Shown: positions 1 to 12,044 of the stretch, in pieces
Numbering within the stretch: the stretch's first letter is position 1
Layout of the letters: the number at the start of each line of letters is the position of its first letter
Source of the DNA: Mytilus trossulus
Taxonomy: Eukaryota; Mollusca; Bivalvia; Mytilida; Mytilidae
Length of the DNA stretch: 64,000 nt
Reading direction: 5' to 3'
Assembly (NCBI RefSeq): GCF_036588685.1
Contig: NC_086376.1
Location: 11,919,911-11,983,910 of the forward strand
Program-made: the position numbers and the translations under genes
Notes under the pieces: model-generated
What the model was told of the DNA's origin: nothing
Seen by the model: only the letters and a program-made list of their open reading frames with translations
Databases searched by the model: none

Positions 1-1078
1 TGATATGGGACTTTCTTTTTTTAGTTTTCCACAACGTTCAGTGTTTTTTTGTGATTTTACTTTTATGTATCATCCAGACACCTTCATGCGAGTAGAAATT
101 CTTACTTGCAAGCTATAACATAATTTTCAACCTACGGTAATCTATTAAAAATATATAGTAAGTTATACCTAAATAATCATCTTAATGCATAAACAGAAAG
201 CAGGAGTAAATATACTATGGCAACAAAACCTAACCAAACTTGAATTGACTATGCGGTATGGGCTTTGTTCATTGTCGAAGACCGTCGGCTACTAATAGTT
301 AATAATTTCTGTGTCATTTTGTCTCTTGTTGAGAGTTGTCTCATTGGCAATCATATCACATATTCTTCTTTTTATATTAAAGGGAGCATAGTAAGAAATG
401 TACCGAAAAACTCTCTAAAAAAATGATTTTAACGGACACCAAAGGGACAGGTGCTTTAAAGAACGAGAATATTTGGACATGGAAGAGATAAAGACTCATT
501 TAAAGAACTTAAGCATTGTACACAGATCCAAAACATGAGAGCTAACTGGCACTTAAACGTCATTATAATTTTACCACCAGACCTGAATCAACCTAAAAAA
601 AAACTGTGTGAAAAGATTATCGGCCTTTAAAAATCAAAGGTTAGATGGGAGTAGAATATTTACTCTAAAATCAAACGGAACTTTTCATTCAGAACGTACA
701 AAAAAACACAGACATTTCAGAAAGATAAGAAACTTAATAAAACTAAAACTTCTAATAGCACAAGATCTGACAACAATATTCATTTGCTCCTTTTATTCAA
801 GCGTTGTGTCAAGTACAATGAGCAAATAGCTGTATAGTGCAAAAACATGTAGAATACGATCCAATAGATTATAGACTCGTCTCTCTCACCTGCATGTCAT
901 GCTGATTAATGGAACATATTATTACTAGCCATATTACATGTATTATATTTCATGCTGATACCCACAATATCATGTATCCACTATCATCACGGGTTTCAAA
1001 AGTGAGAGACTACTACTCGTATGTGGATCTCAACTAATAAAATTTACCGATGATGTACCGTATAACTAATAAATGTTA
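1..1078. other. Intergenic, no gene seen
   Basis: No coding signal is visible in either strand. The only recognisable piece is a fragment around 325-385 ('gagagttgtctcattggcaa...') of a short dispersed repeat that recurs near 21640-21710, 34945-35000, 36343-36385, 43380-43440 and 52020-52085. Confidence 0.6.
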
Positions 1079-1111
1079 AATCCTCTATGCTCTTCAACTT
1101 TGTACTTGTTT
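1079..1111 (+). repeat. Left half of the dispersed 'gacgaaacg' repeat, split by element I
   Basis: The bases match the part of the dispersed repeat seen intact in the 17.2 kb array ('cctcaatgctcctcaacttt' then 'gtatttgttt'). The matching right half resumes at 5023, so this copy is the target into which element I inserted. Confidence 0.75.
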
Positions 1112-1290
1112 TAGTCCATCAGCTAGTTCTCAAAAGCGCTCTAGTTAAGGAGTTTGTGTTACACCCCAGGGTACCGCGATTTTTTTTGATAGAATTCAAC
1201 TTCATTATCTTATTGATAAAATACAAGGTGTTAGACTAAAAAAAAAGTGGTTTTAAAACGTCCCTTTCACTGGTCCCCTCATTTAGTAAT
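1112..1290 (+). repeat. Left terminal inverted repeat of element I
   Basis: Begins TAGTCCATCAGCT. It carries TGTTACACCCCAGGGTACCG at about 1157-1177 and GGTGTTAGACT at about 1229-1239. All are found in inverted order in 4855-5022, with diverged sequence between. Confidence 0.75.
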
Positions 1291-2097
1291 CACGACTAAG
1301 TAATTTGTAATTAAATTTTTTGATATAAAGCGACTAAAATAAAATAAAGTATAGGTGTAAACAACTAAAACAGATACAAAACTATCATATTTAATGTTAC
1401 TCTGAAGAATTTTTTGTTTTAAAAAAAGGTTTTTTTACATTACAAACAATCCGATTTTTTGGGTTAAAATTAAGGCATATTTTTTCCTTTCATAAAGAAA
1501 TTCGTTATACATCTACCCGTTTTAGTTAATTAAACTTTAGAATTAATCATTATACAATGTTTCAATCATTTGCAGTATTTATATATCGTCTAAGATATGA
1601 AATATTTGATAAAATATACATACGTGCAAATACTCGTTACATTACGGAAATCATCAAATTACCGTCTTTGAGTCAGTATACAACATGTACAATGCATTCA
1701 CACATAAGCATTATCAATTTGCAACTGAAAACACACATTTAAATGTCGATTTATGATGTTTTGGTGAGACAAATTATTTTATAAAGTGAATGTGTAACAA
1801 AATATTACTGAAAAAGTACAAATTAAGGTGGTTTTTTTTTGGCGTTCAGAAAAGGTGCACTCTATCGAACTCAATAAAAGTGTGCTTGATTACATTTTGT
1901 GTTTTAGCTATGTAGTGATTGACTTAAGATTATTAAGTCATTCAATCGACAAACATCGCTTTGAATGAACGTCATATAGTCATGCAGTTATGAGAATTGG
2001 CCATACTTTTTATGATCTTTGGTTTCTAAGAGATAAAAAAAAATGGTTTTGTTGTTTTTAGTTTTAATAAAGATTATGTTACATGAAATTGTTATAA

Positions 2098-2400
2098 AAG
2101 GTACCAAAATTATAATTTGGTATGCCAGACGCACGTTTCGTCTACATATCAATATATTTGTAAAGCCAAACAAGTATAAATTTGAAGAACATTGAGAATA
2201 CAAAATTCCAAAAAGTTGTGCCAAATACGGCTATGGTAGTCTATGTCTGGGATAAGAACATCCTTAGTTTTTCGAACAAATCTAAGTTTTATAAACAGAA
2301 AATTTATATAAATGACCACATTATTGATATTCATGTCAACACAGAGTTTTGACTACTGGGCTGGTGATACCCTCGGGGGCGAAACGTCCATCAGCAGTGG
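2098..2400 (-). repeat. Dispersed 'gacgaaacg' repeat nested in element I
   Basis: The reverse complement contains the diagnostic pieces of the family: the cgaaacg core, the segment 'tttggcacaactttttggaa', and the 'ggtatcaccagcccagtagt' portion. It lies inside the transposon, so it either inserted there or was captured. Confidence 0.7.
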
Positions 2401-2939
2401 AAGGAGCTTCAATATCCTTAAAATTCGAGATTTAGTAGGAATGGGTAACCCTGAAACTCCGCACAAAAAGAACTTTAAAAAACTCGAATGAAGCGAGACA
2501 AAACTGATGTTATGAAATTGTTTCAGACACTGCAAAGCTGGCCAAATCCATTTGTAACATCTGAGCAGTTATATGTCTTGTTTTCTGGTTCTGTTGCTTC
2601 TTCGGAATCCATCTTGTATGGGAAAGGATTTGTATAGGCACTGCCTTTTGTCCAATCCCTTTGTTTAAATGTACATTTGATATTTGAACAATAAAATATT
2701 TTGAATTGAAAGTGCAACCTTCTAAACGCGTATGAACAGGGAAAGTTTGCTTCAAAAATTTTCATTCATGAACGGCTTATACAAAAGTCAACCGATATCT
2801 TCAAAACAATTAAAAGATTATCACTGCTTACATTTTTAAAAAAGGAAATAAAAGACAAGCAGTAAATGGCTGATAAGAACAACACAACATTAAGAGCAGA
2901 TGAAAAAAAATGTCGCCTGCTTGTCATAGCCCAGACAAG

Positions 2940-4362
2940 ATAGTTGGTTGCGCAAAAGGCTCTCCAGTTTGAATTAGGTCCTCCTCCAATGTATCTTGCA
3001 AACTTTGATGGTACACATGTAACGAAAATTAAAATCTGTCCTGGATGGTCTTTTAGAAAATGGTCATTCCTTAGAAAGCATGTGAATATTTGAAGACATG
3101 GCAGTTATTCAAACCATTACTAGGATACAAAGCACTTTTTTTATTTGGCAATTGTTATTTTAAAAACCATCCTTTAAGTTTCGAAAAGAGGTCCCGCATT
3201 GATTTTGTCACTGATTAGTATCCCACAATATCCATAACAAAATTAAAACAGCAGGTCCTTGGGAGGGACAAATCATTACAATAAGTTCTAGACCATCACA
3301 ATCGTGTTCTTGGGAATGGAAGAAATGTTTGTTAGTTGGGGAAAACAAAGTTGCTCTTGTTGAATTCTTTGGTTCGGAAAAGAGTAAATAATCCTATAGA
3401 TTTACACTTGAATGTATTGATTTATGTGTATCACATGGAAGTATGTGCCACAAAATAAATGTTGGAAATGAAATAGCGTAGAATGGTTTTTATCTTATAA
3501 TCAAACAGGAAGAAGCCGATTACAAAATGTTTCTTAATGCAAAAATATGCAGCTGACAAAAGTTACGACACCATTGTTATAAAACCTTCTGACATTGATG
3601 TGGAAGAATTGGCTTACTATTTTCACAGTTGCATATCAATTCTAACATTGTAAGATTGGTGAGAATGTTTGTAGAAAACTGCCAGGATTTCACGGCAGTA
3701 CAGGTTGTGATTCAGTAAGTGTTTTGTGTGGTAAAGGAAAAAAAGCAAAGTATTCGGCTTTTTGACACGTTATGTGTTTTCGGAAGGTCTATTCCATCGT
3801 GGTGAAACCTTTGAAGAGGTTGACGAAGAGTTGGCAAAACTCTCGAGAGGTTTTCGTGTTCTATATATGCATACGAAATTAAAAATATCGATGAATAAAG
3901 ATCAGGACGTTTTGAAATGCAACCAAAAACAGATTTATTGACATCTACTGCCCCCAACAAAAGATGCAATGTTAAAGCACATTAAACCATCCAACTTTCA
4001 GACGAAGATTTGGAAATCTGCTCTTAAACACAACTCTGGTCTGTTGCTAAACAACTTTAATTGGATTGTTTAGAACGATTTGATCAGTATCAATTGGCTA
4101 GACCAACCACCAGCGTTAGATGCTTTAATAATTCTGAAGTGCTGTTCATTTAAAGCTGGTTGTGCCAACAACAGATGTTCATGTGTTCAACAAGGTTTCT
4201 CCTGAACAAATACCTGTATGTAAATGCTCGAAAGCTTGTAGATATAAGGATTATCAAAACGTTGATATTGCTAACGATGACCACGAATATGATGGAAGTG
4301 ATGATAATGAAAATTCGGTAGATGCAGGTGACCAAACTGATGATGATTCTATGGATTGACCT
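2940..4362 (+). pseudogene. Decayed PIN/FEN-like, CXC-tailed transposon protein (copy I)
   Basis: The reading frame is broken many times, but collinear pieces of one family can be read. Near 2960-3070 comes 'FELGPPPMYLANFDGTHV' and then KSVLDGLLENGHSL after a frame change. Near 3310-3390 is a W-x-W-KK...GENK...L-EF segment. The C-terminal half has EEAD (3509-3520), DIDV (3591-3602) and LPGFHGSTGCDS (ending 3714), followed by a segment containing HIKPSNFQTKIWKSALKHNS (about 3970-4035) and WLDQPPALDAL. A cysteine-rich stretch follows (CANNRCSC, then VCKCSKAC) with an acidic tail to 4359. The three acidic motifs resemble the metal-binding carboxylates of FEN/PIN nucleases and the tail resembles tesmin/TSO1 CXC domains. 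Both are inferences from motif spacing. The protein is clearly dead here, and its function in the element is unknown. Confidence 0.7.
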
Positions 4363-4854
4363 TCTGCATGACCTTAAAATGTAGTGATTCGGTTGTTAAA
4401 AAAAATTAAAAAGATAGAGATCTAGAAACCCTGACAGTTTTGTGTGTTTTGATATGTTAGTTATTTCATGAATATGATGTATGAATTTGTGACAGAATCG
4501 TGCATTTCTAGTTGCCTATGTTTGTGTCTGTCGTTGATTCTATATTTTTGTTTCTTACCTTAAAATGTTTTTTCAACAGCCTTTACATTGTAGTTTCATT
4601 ATGCTCTATGTTTCAATATAAAAAATATACCGTTTTATCAAGAAAATTAGTACTTTTGCTTCTTTTCATTGAAAATCATGAATTTTGGAAATTACCCTCC
4701 CCCTTTTTTCTTGGTCCTCTACGATTGAAAAATTAATTGAAAATTAGCCTGCGTTTTAATAAGATATGATTTGTTTAATTTAATAAAAAGAATAGTACTG
4801 AATTATTGGTTATTTTTACATTTTTCTGTAAATATGTGCAAAACAAAATTTTTG

Positions 4855-5022
4855 ATATACCCTTAAATAAGTCCCCTTTTAACCCCTTTTGGACACTGTT
4901 TCAAAAGTCTAACACCTCTTAAAATATTCTTCATATATTACTCTTTAAATTTATACCAAAAAATTGCGGTACCCTGGGGTGTAACACAGAATTGAAATTT
5001 TACCCTACCAGCTGATGGACTA
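4855..5022 (-). repeat. Right terminal inverted repeat of element I
   Basis: Read on the minus strand from 5022 it starts TAGTCCATCAGCT and shares with the left end the blocks TGTTACACCCCAGGGTACCG and GGTGTTAGACT. It abuts TTT at 5023-5025. Confidence 0.75.
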
Positions 5023-5130
5023 TTTGGCTTTATAATTATTTCAAAATGACCGTCACTGATGAGTCTTATGTAGACGAAACGCGCGTCTGACGTACTAAAT
5101 TATAATCTTGGTACTTTTGATAACTAATTA
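5023..5130 (+). repeat. Right half of the split dispersed repeat
   Basis: Contains 'cgtcactgatgagtcttatg', 'tagacgaaacgcgcgtctga' and 'ggtacttttgataactaatt', which match the monomers of the 16.5-17.4 kb array. It continues the half at 1079-1111. Confidence 0.85.
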
Positions 5131-5445
5131 GAACTAGGATATCAAAATGATTCAAGTTATTCAGCGGTATATCTTTCAAATTTACTTTTCAGGGAAAACG
5201 ATTTTCACTTCACTCGAAAGTAAAATATTAAGGTGTGTTCAATTTTTATTTATTGCAATATAAGCTATTTATTCCATATTGCTAGTTGACGTCCCAATTG
5301 AAAATAAGTGACGCCTGTATGGAAAAGTGATTGTTGCATGGCGTCAATAGTTCAAGCGGCGCATATTCCCTGGTCAAGCGGCAAATAATTCTTAAAAGCG
5401 ATAAGGTGTTTTATAAATAAGAACTAAATGAATGGGGCACGGGGA

Positions 5446-5590
5446 ACGGAGATATGAAAGAAAATTATTTTTATTCAATCAAAGTGAAAGCATACCCTTA
5501 AGCAAGAGAAAAATAAAGGCTTTATCTAATTCTGGCTTAAGGGTTTAATTTCACTTTGATTGAATAAAAATCTTATTCCTTCATACTTTA
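5446..5590. repeat. Foldback hairpin
   Basis: Perfect 22 bp arms at 5468-5489 and 5549-5570 (core tcaatcaaagtgaaa and its complement). There is a second inner pair, CCCTTAAGC/GCTTAAGGG, and imperfect pairing continues outward to about 5446 and 5590. Possibly a miniature foldback element. Confidence 0.7.
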
Positions 5591-6834
5591 AGCATTTATT
5601 AGTCGTGTTTGGTCATTGAAAGGAATATAATGTCAACATTAACAGTGAAACAATGGCGAATCATTCATTGACTGGTTCGATCCACAATGAATCTTTCATA
5701 TACAGGCAAGTACGATGATAATCTTATTCCTTAACCTTTACCATGAAATCAAACATACCTAGAACAATCCAATTGCACAAGGTTGCTATCTATTTGTATT
5801 CATGTTTTTTTTTAGAATTTGAGTCAAATCGATGAACTTCATAGATAATTCCCTTTTCCCTAGACTGTATGAACGATTTTCACCAACCTATGGCTTTCCT
5901 ACGAATTTTGATTGAAATATTTTTAATAGGATATAGGACAGTTTATATAACAACATTAACAGTCCCATTTCGATACTATTCATTATGAAAACGGACAATA
6001 GTTAAGTCGAAAAAAATAAATCGGTTACGACTTATTATGGTAAGGCATGTTTAACTTAACTATTTCGTTTTGTCTTGAAAACGTTTACAGCAAATGAATT
6101 GCATAAATCACCTTTTAACAGATTTTAGTGTGTGTTAGCTAGGGTGATAAATCTTCATAATCTTTAAGTCTGACATTCCCCGACATGTTTGAATACATTT
6201 GTTTTTATTGCTTTTTTTACTTTTGAAAATTCCCCTTACAATAAATCCGGAAATAGTTTTTAAGTTGACAAAAGCCCTTAAAGTACATTGAATTATGCTT
6301 CATAGCTAGTACATACAATTGTCTTTTGAAATACATCTGTTCTAAGTAAGGATCGTAATGATACAAATTAGATGAATTGATTGGTTTTCAAGAGCTAAAT
6401 TGACATCGCGTCATCCCTTTATTTACAATTAAAAAATAAATGGGTGGCGAAATGGGCGACAATTCTGAAAAATAGAATTCTGACTACTAGTATCACGATC
6501 AATTATAAATGTACTATTACAAATGAAATAAGCACAACTAAAAACGCGTCGAATACATGAGATTTTTAGTGTTTAGGAGAATTCATAAATTATCCATGTG
6601 TTAAGCAATTCAATACTTTGAAACATAAGATAAAAGCTTAATATGCAACTTTTACAAAAAAACTCACCATAAACAAGTTTCAGCGGAGAGACATGTTAAA
6701 GATAAAGGCAACAGTAATATACCGCTGTTCGAAATTCATAAATTGATTGAGAAAAAAAGCAAATTCGGGTAACAAACTCAAACTGCGGGAAACACACCAA
6801 GTATAAAAGGAGAACTACGTCACATCAGAAAAAT
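5591..6834. other. Intergenic, nothing recognised
   Basis: AT-rich sequence without a plausible coding frame, RNA gene or clear repeat. Confidence 0.5.
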
Positions 6835-7080
6835 TTAAATGTATCACACACACAGAAACTAACATTAATATTACAATGGCAATTTTCCTGACTCGGTATT
6901 GACATTTTAAGAAAAAAAAATGGTCGGTTGAACCTGGTTTTGTGGCATGTCAAACCTCTCGTTTTTATGGAAATGTTAAATATGACATTTTAAATGACAA
7001 AATTACATGACAGGGCTACAATATAAATAAATGGGAGAACATATAAGACAGAGAACACACGAATAATAGCTAACAAAAGT
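6835..7080 (-). repeat. Dispersed repeat family U, minus copy
   Basis: The reverse complement matches 19311-19490 piece by piece: the Ctctgtcttatat segment, 'tgtagtcctgccatg', the 'gcgggaggttt' region and a poly-T followed by aaatgtc. Only a diverged dispersed repeat; no coding content seen. Confidence 0.65.
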
Positions 7081-7087
7081 TATCAGG

Positions 7088-7300
7088 TTTAAAGTCTAAT
7101 ACGCCATACGCGCGTTTCGTCCACATAAGACTAACCAGCGACGCTCAGATGATAAAGTTCGGAAGTCAAAACAAGTACAAAGTCGAAGAGCATTTAGGAC
7201 CAGAAGTTCCAAAACGTTGTGCCTAATACGGCTAGGGTTTTCTGCTTGAGATAAGAACATCCTTATTATTTAGAATAATTCATACTTTTGCAAACAGTAT
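7088..7300 (-). repeat. Dispersed 'gacgaaacg' repeat
   Basis: The minus strand reads through the gacgaaacgcgcg core, then back to the tttggaactt and 'gtattaggcacaacgttttg' portions of the family in the expected order. Confidence 0.75.
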
Positions 7301-8217
7301 TTTTTTATTAAATGTCTCTATAATAGAAATACATGATAAAACCGAAGAGGTGACTAACTACAGAATAAAAACGAATACATAAAACAACATTAACAAGCAC
7401 ATAAAATCACAGCTAAGTAAGATATAGCGATCAACGCACATAGTGACGTCACATGTGAATTTCAAAAACAAATCCCCAAAATAGGATAGAATTAGGATAG
7501 AATTAAAGATTTGGTTTGTAATACTGATATAACAGTTATCAATAACAATGACAATTACAATACTAATTACTATCAAATTGTGGTAGTAATTAGATATAAT
7601 TACTTGTATTATCTAGCTTTGTCGTTTTTCCTTCTAGATCAAAATGTTATTTAGATATATCGTGTAAATTTAGTTGACCCAAACTAAAATCTAATTAATG
7701 AACTGGGTGATTAATTATCTTGACCATAACACACGAATACAACAGAAAAAAATAAGGTTTACAATTACAAACAGGGGTCGCAATTAATGCTAGTTCAGTG
7801 GTCCGAGACCAGTAGACTTTGCGTCGGACTAGTAGATTTTGTCAACCGGTGGTCCGGCGGACCAGTCGCAATTTGTCGAACTCGCTTTGTTTACAAAATA
7901 ATTACCTGTAAAATCAATTACACGGTACTGGGGGTAATAAGTATCAAAATTGATTAATCAATATCCCGGATATTGAGATGTAGGACGCTTCTTGACAGCG
8001 TCCCAGAGGACCCAGTCATGCACCCTATGGTCGTCGTGAAGATTGTGATGATGAAGAAGACAATGTTGTCCTTGATTCTGATTGTAATTAAGAAAATCAT
8101 TGAGATTACAAAAGCCTTTGTATAAATCAGGATCAAGACTCTCTCTGTTTCTTGTCTAACATAAATGTAAAAACAAGCATGAAAATAAAAGTAAACATCA
8201 ATCATTTATATTAGTGT
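7301..8217. other. Intergenic with a short GC-rich patch
   Basis: No gene is recognised. At 7778-7880 there is an unusually GC-rich stretch for this window, with internally repeated 'ggtccg' and 'agtagattttg' pieces. It may be the remnant of another repeat. Confidence 0.5.
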
Positions 8218-8448
8218 TTGTCAAATGAATGTCATTTCTGCAGGACCTGTAGATTCATTATCACTGAACTAGTATATATTTGTTTAGGGGCCAGCTGGCG
8301 GACACCTCCGGGTGCTGGAATTTCTCGCTACATTGAAGACCTGTTGGTGACCTTCTGCTGGTTTTTTTTCTATGGTCGAGTTGTTGTTTCTTTGACACAT
8401 TTCCTATTTCTATTTTCAATTTTATTTTCATTCCACTGGTCTGGCTGA
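8218..8448 (+). repeat. Dispersed repeat family S
   Basis: Shares 'ccagctg', 'cacctccgggtgc', 'tttct(c/t)gctacattgaa' and 'gttgt(t/c)tctttgacacat' with 42040-42185 and, in part, with 46890-47135. The open frames here are incidental. Confidence 0.75.
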
Positions 8449-8734
8449 ACAATACACAAACAAACTTAGATTCGATTCCTTACTACAAACGATGATACAT
8501 TTGACAAAATTCGATGAGCATAACAAATATGTCATAAAAACTAAAAACATGAATTTTGGATAGAAAAGTACCGTAACACATCTTATAGCAGTACAAAATT
8601 CACACTCAGCAAAACAGCCACAATCGGGAATTAGTCCTGTTCGGTAGCTAAACCAGACGACGTAATGACAAATCACAATCTTACACGTGGTAAAAATGTT
8701 CTTAGTTAGGTTTGAAAAAAACCACATCGTATGA

Positions 8735-8910
8735 ATCAACTAATTCGTGATGATGTCCGTAAAATTTAAGGAATTTTATTTTTAATCTGTCCTCCTCATA
8801 ACTTTGTTGGAGTAGTTTCTGCCTTAGGAACAAACTCCTGTATATGAAGTCCGTATATAGTGTGAAGAAGCATAAGCATAACGTATCAATTGAGATATGT
8901 AGACATCAAA
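8735..8910 (-). repeat. Degenerate 3' fragment of the RT-bearing retroelement
   Basis: Matches, with heavy divergence, the 'caactcatgatggcgtccgt' and 'gtatcaattg' parts of the copies at 30738-31345 and 36418-36985. Confidence 0.4.
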
Positions 8911-10599
8911 GATTACTCTACAAAACTTTACAGACAATCATTATATAGTATAAATGTGTATAATTATTTGAGATTATACATTCCTTAATTATTTTCCTTA
9001 TAGTATTGATATGCTTGAATAAAATAAAACTAAAATGACATGAAATATATTTTCCATTCATATCTATAAGGCTATCGCATGAACGATAAATCACTGTTTT
9101 TACCTCAAAACTCGATTTTCGTAAATACTTTTTATTTTTTATCTTTATTTATGTAAAAAGATTTGAAAGCCACAAGAAATTACATAATTACGAGTATGGT
9201 GATATCATCAGATTTAAATATTGTATGTTACTTTCACATTTAGGAAAATGTTCTCAAAACAAAAATGTTTAAAAGAGAATAAGTTAAAGCTACCACGTCT
9301 CGGATTACACGTGAGATCGAATAAATGAAAAATTGTGTGAATGATCGACCTAAAATATAATTCCAAGACAAAACAAGCTGTGAAATGTTTATCTGCTCTT
9401 ATATAACGAGAGGTAATAAAAAATGCAAACTTCTACTGTTAAAGAAAAACATCATTAGTTAAACGTACGGTTTTAGTAGGCACCTATAAAACATATATAT
9501 TTTAAGTCCACTATTTTTCTCTTTTACGTGTTTTGTTTTTTCTATACCAATAAATATGTTAACTAAAAGCTGCTGGAGTTTACCACTGTTTAAATCTCCT
9601 TAACCTATAAAAAAGGGACAAATTATGGTAAGAAACAAACACCTAAGGAATCGCAAGAACCTTAAATAGAGAAAAAAAAAAACCCGGTTGAGTCGTAAGG
9701 TCCTGATCAACTCGTTATATGAATGCAATACTGATTCAACAACCAGTATATATGTACCAATCTGGAAAAAGACACAATCATATAAATAACTGACTAAGGT
9801 AATGGTTTCCGAAGATCGATTTGAAAGACCGTGACATTATTTCGGTAGTGACATAAGACATCAACCAATCGTTTTTGTTAACTCAATATTGATGGTGACC
9901 TTAAAACGTATTGATTATCGATTTTTTTTCGTTCTGCTTTATAACTTTGATAAGATAGTTTTGTGTATGGAACATACACACACACAAGAACATACACACA
10001 CACAAGCACACCACTGTTAATAAATTCAGGACAGTTAACATGATATATGTTAAAACTAATGGATTGCACGTTCTCAGTGATCATTACCAATAAGTATATC
10101 TATCTTATGATAAAAAGTAAAAGAAATGATAAAAAAAAACCGGACAATAATTGTTTCGTCCTTGTCAGATTTAAATGCAGAAATTATCAAAAATACTATA
10201 AAATCATAACATATTGCGATATCAGATGGAAAAAAGTATAATGAAAAACACCTTAAAAGGTGCAGTCCAGTGATTACTGTCTTTTTAGCGGAAACAAATA
10301 ATAAATATAACATCTTAAATGAATATAAACGCTGTAGGGATCGACGCTATTTTCAACATTACAAATAAGTTGTCACAATTTGTCTGGCTTTTGTGTTGAT
10401 TCTGTGTTTAATTTAATCAAGGAATGATTTACAAAGTAATTGGTAAGATTGAAGTCCATTGGTTAACTTTGTTGTGGAAGAAAATTAAGTACAAAAGGTC
10501 AATACTTGACTTAATTATAATGAAATAAGTATAAAGGTACAAACATAAGTAAAAATACATTTAACATACGTTCACGTTAATTGATTGAGTAATCTGGTG
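8911..10599. other. Intergenic with a CA microsatellite
   Basis: No gene recognised. A (CA)n tract lies at about 9974-10010, broken by single bases. A short minus-strand frame through it (VCVYVLVCVYV) is a by-product of the repeat. Confidence 0.6.
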
Positions 10600-10775
10600 T
10601 AACAAATTTCTCCATAAGAAAATGCCCATGCCAAGTCAGGAATATGAGAGTAATGTGTTTGATGCCTATGAGCTTTTGCATTTGCCATTTGATTATGGAC
10701 TTTCCGTTTTGAAATTTCATCGGAGTTTAGTATTGTTAATTTACTTTTTACAACCCTTCTTTCCTTGGTGAGTTT
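10600..10775 (+). repeat. Dispersed repeat family T
   Basis: Shares 'aaaatgcc', 'aagtcaggaatatga', 'gactttccgttttga' and 'cggagtt(t/c)agta' with 23867-24030 and 58078-58220, and in inverse with 34476-34600. Confidence 0.75.
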
Positions 10776-12044
10776 TTGGACGAATAAAGCATCACACAAG
10801 ACTATTTTATACATAAATAGTATTATACTATACTTTTATCTAAATCGACTCAATCCAAGTTAACCTAAATATACAAATCATAAGTACACGCACAGTTTGT
10901 TTGTAAAGCCATGACAAAGTATTTGTTTTATACTGCAACTCGTTGCGTTTATTTCCCAAATATAGTAACACAGCTATATTTTGTACAATGTCAATTTCAT
11001 CATTGAACACTTTTTCATTAAGGGATGAAAATGAGTTTTAAAATGTGTGTCACTATTTAAAAAGCTATCAATGAATTAGTTAAAGTTGCAGTAAAAAACA
11101 ATATGAGGTCAATGTCAGAAAAATAATAACTTTTTTGTATGATACTGAGAAGTTTTGGAAGGGCGAGGTGGTACGGAGCCCTTCCCCATTTTTGTGCCAA
11201 ATACAAAAAAGGTTATACATTTAACATTTAACATTACATATAACATTTTTCTGATATTGACCTAAAATTGTATTTTGATTTAGGCAACTGAAACAATCAA
11301 TCACTAAACTAAATGGTTCAAAAAGGAATTTTGTAATTCATGTTCAATAAACATAATATTGCAAATAAACTCATCATAGAGGTGTTTCGTTAGAAGATGT
11401 AGAATCAGGGATAACTCCTCTTTTTACAAACTCATGCTATGCTATATTGTTTTCCACCAAACGTCCAACCAGCTGAAATCGTGATTGTGGATACTCTTTG
11501 AAAGTTTAAATAACTGAATGAAATGATTTGTTTTGTTTAAAACAAGATATCGAAAATAATACATTACAAAAACCTATTGAAAAGAATAAATACATTAATG
11601 AAATAATGAAAACACACGCACAAAGGGTAGTTTAGTTATTTTATTCAAATAAATTGAATTGGATTGGGCAACAGGCATAGCCTATGTAAGCCCTCTCCAC
11701 AAAACAAGGTACAATATATTACGTTCAAACAAAGCAACACATACACAAACATAAAAATACCTCTAAGCTGACTGTAATGATGTTTCAAACAAAGGGTAGT
11801 TGACCTCAGGTTCTTTTAGAATTCCATTAAAATCTATCCATTGGTTAAAGGGAAGTTAAAAGCATACAAAATGTGAACATATATTGCTACAGAAGAAAGA
11901 ATATAGTGTTATTGAATCACTAGAAACGCCATTAATTTTCATATATATAATTGGATTGCATAATTTAAAAACTCGCCTCTCAATTTGATTTTTTTTTAAT
12001 TGCTAGCATATTAATTTTAAACGATAAATAAGAAGTCAACAATC
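10776..12044. other. Intergenic, nothing recognised
   Basis: AT-rich. The frame at 10572-10814 on the minus strand is a shadow across the family T repeat. No other coding or RNA signal is seen. Confidence 0.5.

Larger units (their letters stand above)
1112..5022 (+). mobile_element. TIR transposon, element I (PIN-like protein family), decayed
   Basis: A 3911 bp element starts TAGTCCATCAGCT and ends with its reverse complement AGCTGATGGACTA. Inside these ends the two arms also share TGTTACACCCCAGGGTACCG and GGTGTTAGACT in inverted order, so the TIRs run for at least about 130 bp, probably about 170. It is flanked by TTT on both sides (1109-1111 and 5023-5025). Removing the element and one TTT restores a continuous copy of the dispersed repeat, which supports a true insertion with a 3 bp duplication. 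The interior holds a broken + strand protein (2940-4362) and a nested minus-strand repeat (2098-2400). The superfamily is not established: the TSD length would fit PIF/Harbinger, EnSpm or Zator, but the ends match none that I recognise. Confidence 0.8.

Noticed and set aside
4162..4359. Acidic 65-codon frame as an independent gene
   Set aside because: It is the tail of the decayed PIN-like protein, reached after a frameshift.
8218..8448. 76-codon frame as a gene
   Set aside because: It lies wholly in dispersed repeat family S, whose other copies do not keep the frame.
9878..10090. Minus-strand frame with VCVYV repeats
   Set aside because: Produced by the CA microsatellite at 9974-10010.
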